NCBI RefSeq assembly: GCF_003814745.1
Contig: NZ_RKRD01000001.1
Coordinates: 1,364,001-1,428,000 of the forward strand
DNA length: 64,000 bases
Direction of reading: 5' to 3'
DNA from: Hydrogenoanaerobacterium saccharovorans
Lineage (GTDB): Bacteria; Bacillota; Clostridia; Oscillospirales; Ruminococcaceae
Shown: one piece after another, positions 61,083 through 64,000 of the stretch
Layout: every line of letters starts with the position of its first letter
Numbering within the stretch: position 1 is the stretch's first letter
Position numbers and translations under genes: made by a program
Notes under the pieces: model-generated
Seen by the model: the letters and a program-made list of their open reading frames with translations, nothing else
Databases searched by the model: none
Told to the model about the DNA's origin: nothing

Positions 61083-62093
61083 TTAGAGTGTTTTACCTTC
61101 AAAATCCACCATTCTCTTTACAGAGTTCATAACATGATCGAATTGTTCAGGGGTTAGAGACTGTGCGCCATCCGATAAAGCATGTTTAGGGTCGTTGTGT
61201 ACTTCAATTATAAGCCCGTCAGCGCCTGCTGCAATTGCCGCCTTGGAAAGAGGCTCAACCAAACTGGTTATACCAGCTGCATGGCTTGGATCTACTACTA
61301 CTGGTAAATGAGAAAGTTGTTTAAGCAGGGGAATAGCAGAAATATCAAGTGTGTTACGTGTTGCAGTTTCAAAAGTTCTTATACCACGCTCACACAGAAT
61401 AATATTTTCGTTTCCACCCGCCATAATGTACTCTGCACTCATCAAAAATTCTTCTATTGTGTTTGCTAAACCGCGTTTTAACAAAATAGGTTTGTTAAGA
61501 GTGCCAAGTGCTTTAAGAAGCTCAAAGTTTTGCATGTTGCGCGCGCCTACCTGAATGATATCGACGTCTTTAAACAGTTCTATGTGAGCAGCACTCATAA
61601 TCTCTGTTACAATTGGCATTCCTGTTGTTTTCCGTGCATCTATCAAAAACTCTATCCCTTCTGCGCGAAGCCCTTGGAACGCGTAAGGGGATGTTCGAGG
61701 TTTGAAAGCCCCTCCACGCAAAAGGCCTGCACCAGACGCTTGCACATCTTTTGCAATTTTGTTTATCTGTTCTCTGGATTCTACAGAGCATGGCCCTGCA
61801 ATAACTTGAAAGTTGCCGCCGCCAATTTTTTTACCGCACACATCTACAATTGTATCATTGGGATGAAATTTACGGTTTGCGGCTTTAAATGGTTCAGAGA
61901 TACGTCTTACATTTGCTACAATATCATTTGCTTTTATTGCATCTTCATCTACAAGCGAGGTATCACCAATAAGACCAAGAATGGTAGTGCTTGTGCCCTC
62001 CACAATATGAACATCAATACCCTGCGCCTTTATCCACTGAATTAAAGTTAAAATTTCTTCTTTCTTTGCTTTTTGCTTTAAGATTACTACCAT
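61083..62093 (-). CDS. aroF: 3-deoxy-7-phosphoheptulonate synthase (AroA-I-beta/KDO8PS-like type)
   Basis: First step of aromatic synthesis: PEP plus erythrose 4-phosphate. 336 residues: N-terminal ferredoxin-like DAHPS domain (about 1-75), then VIAGPCSVESREQINKIAK, GAFKPRTSPYAFQGL, ILLKRGLANTIEEFLMSAEY (quoted in part: LLKRGLANTIEEFL) and LPVVVDPSHAAGITSLVEPL. This is the I-beta type. ATG 62093 chosen over TTG 62099 as AAGGG lies 10 nt before it. First gene of aroF-tyrA-aroB-aroA-aroC-pheA, after a leader attenuator. aroD, aroE and aroK are not in the window. Confidence 0.95.
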   Translation of the reverse strand: MVVILKQKAKKEEILTLIQWIKAQGIDVHIVEGTSTTILGLIGDTSLVDEDAIKANDIVANVRRISEPFKAANRKFHPNDTIVDVCGKKIGGGNFQVIAGPCSVESREQINKIAKDVQASGAGLLRGGAFKPRTSPYAFQGLRAEGIEFLIDARKTTGMPIVTEIMSAAHIELFKDVDIIQVGARNMQNFELLKALGTLNKPILLKRGLANTIEEFLMSAEYIMAGGNENIILCERGIRTFETATRNTLDISAIPLLKQLSHLPVVVDPSHAAGITSLVEPLSKAAIAAGADGLIIEVHNDPKHALSDGAQSLTPEQFDHVMNSVKRMVDFEGKTL

Positions 62094-62177
62094 ATTCAAA
62101 CAACCCTTTCAAAACGAAATTTACTCATAATTATTTGTAAGCACGGGGGACATCTGCAGTAAATCTCCCGCAGCAAC

Positions 62178-62216
62178 AAAAAAGGCCGATACTTCTGTTA
62201 CCAAAAGTACCGACCT
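62178..62216 (-). terminator. Attenuator terminator before aroF
   Basis: On the minus strand GGTCGGTACTT pairs over 11 bp with AAGTATCGGCC (two G-T pairs), followed by TTTTTTGTT. It lies 40 nt after the leader peptide stop and about 85 nt before aroF, as an attenuator should. Confidence 0.9.
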
Positions 62217-62255
62217 ATCAGTCGCAAGTATTCATAATTCTACGGAAAGAATCAT

Positions 62256-62369
62256 TCAACTTAATTTTGGCAACGCATTTTTCGAACAGCAAAAATAACC
62301 TGCGCTAAAGTAAAAGCTCAGGCCGGTAAAGTAAAAATACTTATTTGCATTGTTCAAAATGTCTGCCAT
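62256..62369 (-). CDS. Phe/Tyr-rich leader peptide of the aro operon (attenuation)
   Basis: 37 codons starting at ATG 62369 with GGAAAGGAG 11 nt before it. Residues 11-26 contain 5 Phe and 4 Tyr (KYFYFTGLSFYFSAGYF, residues 10-26), far beyond chance, in front of Phe/Tyr/chorismate genes. After them come CCSKNALPKLS and a TGA. There is a promoter upstream and a terminator downstream. By analogy with trp, pheA and other amino-acid leaders, ribosome stalling at these codons on low charged tRNA(Phe) or tRNA(Tyr) should prevent termination. I do not know a described family with this sequence. It is too short for usual gene finders. Confidence 0.88.
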   Translation of the reverse strand: MADILNNANKYFYFTGLSFYFSAGYFCCSKNALPKLS

Positions 62370-62408
62370 ATTGAATGTTTCTCCTTTCCTTGTTAAGTAC
62401 TTGTTACA

Positions 62409-62437
62409 ATCATAAACCCATAAAATGTATTTGTCAA
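62409..62437 (-). promoter_or_regulatory. Promoter of the aro operon leader
   Basis: On the minus strand a perfect TTGACA and TATGAT with a 17-nt spacer, about 32 nt before the leader peptide start. Confidence 0.78.
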
Positions 62438-62510
62438 TATGTTTTTACCAATTAAATCGCTAAACTGTATAATTTTTATTTAGTTAACGTATAAAACCGA
62501 TAGGAAACAG

Positions 62511-62540
62511 TTGCTTGATTATGTCACCCTATGATAGAAT
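62511..62540 (+). promoter_or_regulatory. Promoter of the ABC-F gene
   Basis: TTGCTT and TAGAAT with an 18-nt spacer, 38 nt upstream of the start. Divergent from the aro operon; the 70 nt between the two promoters are AT-rich and hold nothing obvious. Confidence 0.5.
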
Positions 62541-62578
62541 GATATCAGTAAAAATAAGCATCTTTAGGAGAATAGTAA

Positions 62579-64000
62579 ATGATTTTGTCCGCAATCGGAA
62601 TAAGCAAGAGTTATGGCTCGAATCTTGTATTAAATGAGACAGACCTTAAAATAGAAGATAATGACCGCATTGGTTTAGTAGGCGTAAACGGCGCAGGTAA
62701 ATCAACTCTGCTGAATTTATTAACACAACGTGAATTGCCCGACACGGGTGATGTTTTTATCTCAAATAATGTAACTATCGGTTTTTTGCGCCAGAACAGC
62801 GGTTTAGATACCGAAAACACCATTTGGTCAGAGATGCAATCGGTTTTTGCCCCTTTGCTTTCGGTCCAAAAAGAATTGCGCAGTTTAGAAAAACAACTTG
62901 CAGAATTTAACTCTTCTTCAGATAAGACAGAATTTGATCTGCTTACAAAACGGTACGCTACTCAATCGGAATGGTTTGAAAAACACGACGGATATTTGAT
63001 TGACGTTAAAATCAAGACGATTTTAAACGGTATGGGCTTTGCCGACAAACCTTACAACACCGTCATCAATACATTATCAGGCGGAGAAAAAACGCGTTTG
63101 GCAATGGCAAAGTTGTTGCTTGAGGCACCACAGTTTTTAATTCTAGATGAGCCTACAAACCATCTTGATTTCAAAACTTTAATGTGGCTGGAGGAATACC
63201 TCAGCAATTACAAAGGCGCGTTGCTTGTTGTATCGCATGACCGATATTTTTTGGATAAGCTTGTGACTGTCGTATGGGAGGTAGAGCGTCACCAGTTTTT
63301 GCGATACAAAGGCAATTACACCAAATATTCACAGTTGAAAGTCGAAGCAAACATTCGGCATCAAAAAGAATACGAGATTCAACAACAGCAAATAGCATCA
63401 ATGAAAGATTATGTTGCGCGAAATATCGTTAGAGCATCTACATCCAAAAGTGCAAAAAGTAGGATTGCAGCTTTGGAACGTATGGATGTAATTGAACGTC
63501 CCGAAGGTGAGCTCAGAGCTGCCAGATTGTCGTTTGAGTATGACAGAGAACCTGTTAAAGATGTATTGGATGTAACGGGACTAACACTGGAGGTAGGAGA
63601 GGATAACAGCCGCAAGGTGTTGTGTAAAGGGATAGACCTTCACCTGTTTCGAGGCGAGAAAATCGCCATAATCGGAGCAAATGGTGTTGGTAAATCTACT
63701 TTTTTAAAAGTAATTCAAGGTTTAACGCCTTACCGCAATGGCAATATTGAATGGGGTAAAAATGTGAAACTTGGTTATTATGAGCAAGAAAATAAAGGTC
63801 TGCATCCCGAAAAAACTGTTCTTGATGAATTGTGGGATAGATATCCACGAATGCCAGAGCACAGTATACGTAGCACGCTTGGTTCCGTATTAATTACAGG
63901 CGAAGAGGTATACAAGCAGATTTCTGTATTAAGCGGCGGAGAACGTGCTAAATTGAGCTTTGCTATTTTAATGCAAGAACGGGCAAATACGTTGATATTG
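62579..64000 (+). CDS. ABC-F family ATPase (partial, runs off the window)
   Basis: 474 codons are visible and the gene continues past the end. Two ABC domains without membrane segments, as in ribosome-associated ABC-F proteins: first Walker A VGVNGAGKSTLLNLL, signature LSGGEKTRLAMAKLLLE, Walker B LILDEPTNHLDFKTL; linker with YKGNYTKYSQLK and Arg/Lys-rich KSAKSRIAAL; second Walker A IGANGVGKSTFLKVIQG and LSGGERAKLSFAILM. Members act in translation or in antibiotic protection of the ribosome; which one cannot be read here. ATG follows AGGAGAATAGTAA. Confidence 0.93.
   Translation, partial: MILSAIGISKSYGSNLVLNETDLKIEDNDRIGLVGVNGAGKSTLLNLLTQRELPDTGDVFISNNVTIGFLRQNSGLDTENTIWSEMQSVFAPLLSVQKELRSLEKQLAEFNSSSDKTEFDLLTKRYATQSEWFEKHDGYLIDVKIKTILNGMGFADKPYNTVINTLSGGEKTRLAMAKLLLEAPQFLILDEPTNHLDFKTLMWLEEYLSNYKGALLVVSHDRYFLDKLVTVVWEVERHQFLRYKGNYTKYSQLKVEANIRHQKEYEIQQQQIASMKDYVARNIVRASTSKSAKSRIAALERMDVIERPEGELRAARLSFEYDREPVKDVLDVTGLTLEVGEDNSRKVLCKGIDLHLFRGEKIAIIGANGVGKSTFLKVIQGLTPYRNGNIEWGKNVKLGYYEQENKGLHPEKTVLDELWDRYPRMPEHSIRSTLGSVLITGEEVYKQISVLSGGERAKLSFAILMQERANTLIL

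Noticed and set aside
62178..62369. T-box as an explanation for the aro leader
   Set aside because: No T-box sequence, specifier loop or AGAGAG stem I motif is found; the promoter-leader peptide-terminator order fits attenuation.
1..64000. CRISPR arrays, tRNA or rRNA genes, phage modules
   Set aside because: No regularly spaced direct repeats, cloverleaf-type ends or phage structural genes were seen on either strand by reading.

Overview
The window reads as chromosomal DNA of an endospore-forming Clostridia member, most likely from the Oscillospiraceae/Ruminococcaceae side. Reasons: a complete spoIIIAA-AH operon, gatCAB, T-boxes, an L-box riboswitch, a SCIFF ranthipeptide precursor with its radical SAM maturase, good AGGAGG-type ribosome sites, sigma-A promoters of TTGACA/TATAAT type and moderate-to-low GC. 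I see no rRNA, tRNA, CRISPR array, prophage or intact insertion sequence; the only mobile trace is a decayed IS3-like transposase end near 29.3-29.6 kb.

Layout. 0-5.4 kb: ligA and gatCAB. 5.5-10.4 kb: the eight-gene spoIIIA operon. 10.5-21.1 kb: a tightly packed housekeeping run (Asp23, nusB, a TsaD-like protein, xseA, xseB, ispA, a DUF212 protein, dxs, tlyA, nadK, argR, recN), often with 4-nt overlaps. 21.1-29.2 kb: tyrS under a Tyr T-box, a PHP phosphoesterase, malic enzyme, a TSCPD protein, an unknown protein, a tiny Cys/Gly/Asn-rich membrane peptide on the minus strand, clpC and a FlK-like thioesterase. 29.6-33.5 kb (minus): asd-dapA-dapB and a free-standing ACT protein, led by a lysine riboswitch. 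33.6-39.2 kb: queA-flavodoxin-tgt, yajC, a TIGR04086 membrane protein, then scfA/scfB (SCIFF system). 39.2-44.3 kb: a B12-binding radical SAM protein, an unknown membrane-anchored protein, a zinc phospholipase C-like protein and nicotinate phosphoribosyltransferase. 44.6-49.5 kb: a complete branched-chain amino-acid ABC importer (livJHMGF). 49.7-52.3 kb: a class B sortase fused to four Ig-like (Big_2) domains. 52.4-55.6 kb (minus): a trpXYZ-type ABC importer under a Trp T-box. 55.6-62.4 kb (minus): aroF-tyrA-aroB-aroA-aroC-pheA, preceded by a short peptide gene packed with Phe and Tyr codons and a terminator. The window ends inside an ABC-F ATPase gene.

The main theme is RNA-level sensing of amino acids. 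Tyr charging controls tyrS by T-box, lysine controls asd-dap by riboswitch, Trp charging controls an importer by T-box, and Phe/Tyr supply very probably controls the aro operon by ribosome-mediated attenuation through a 37-codon leader peptide. That leader is the least familiar element here and my main candidate for something undescribed. The SCIFF pair is a known but biologically unresolved peptide system; the 14-cysteine membrane mini-protein and the sortase-Big_2 fusion are the other loci I would examine first.
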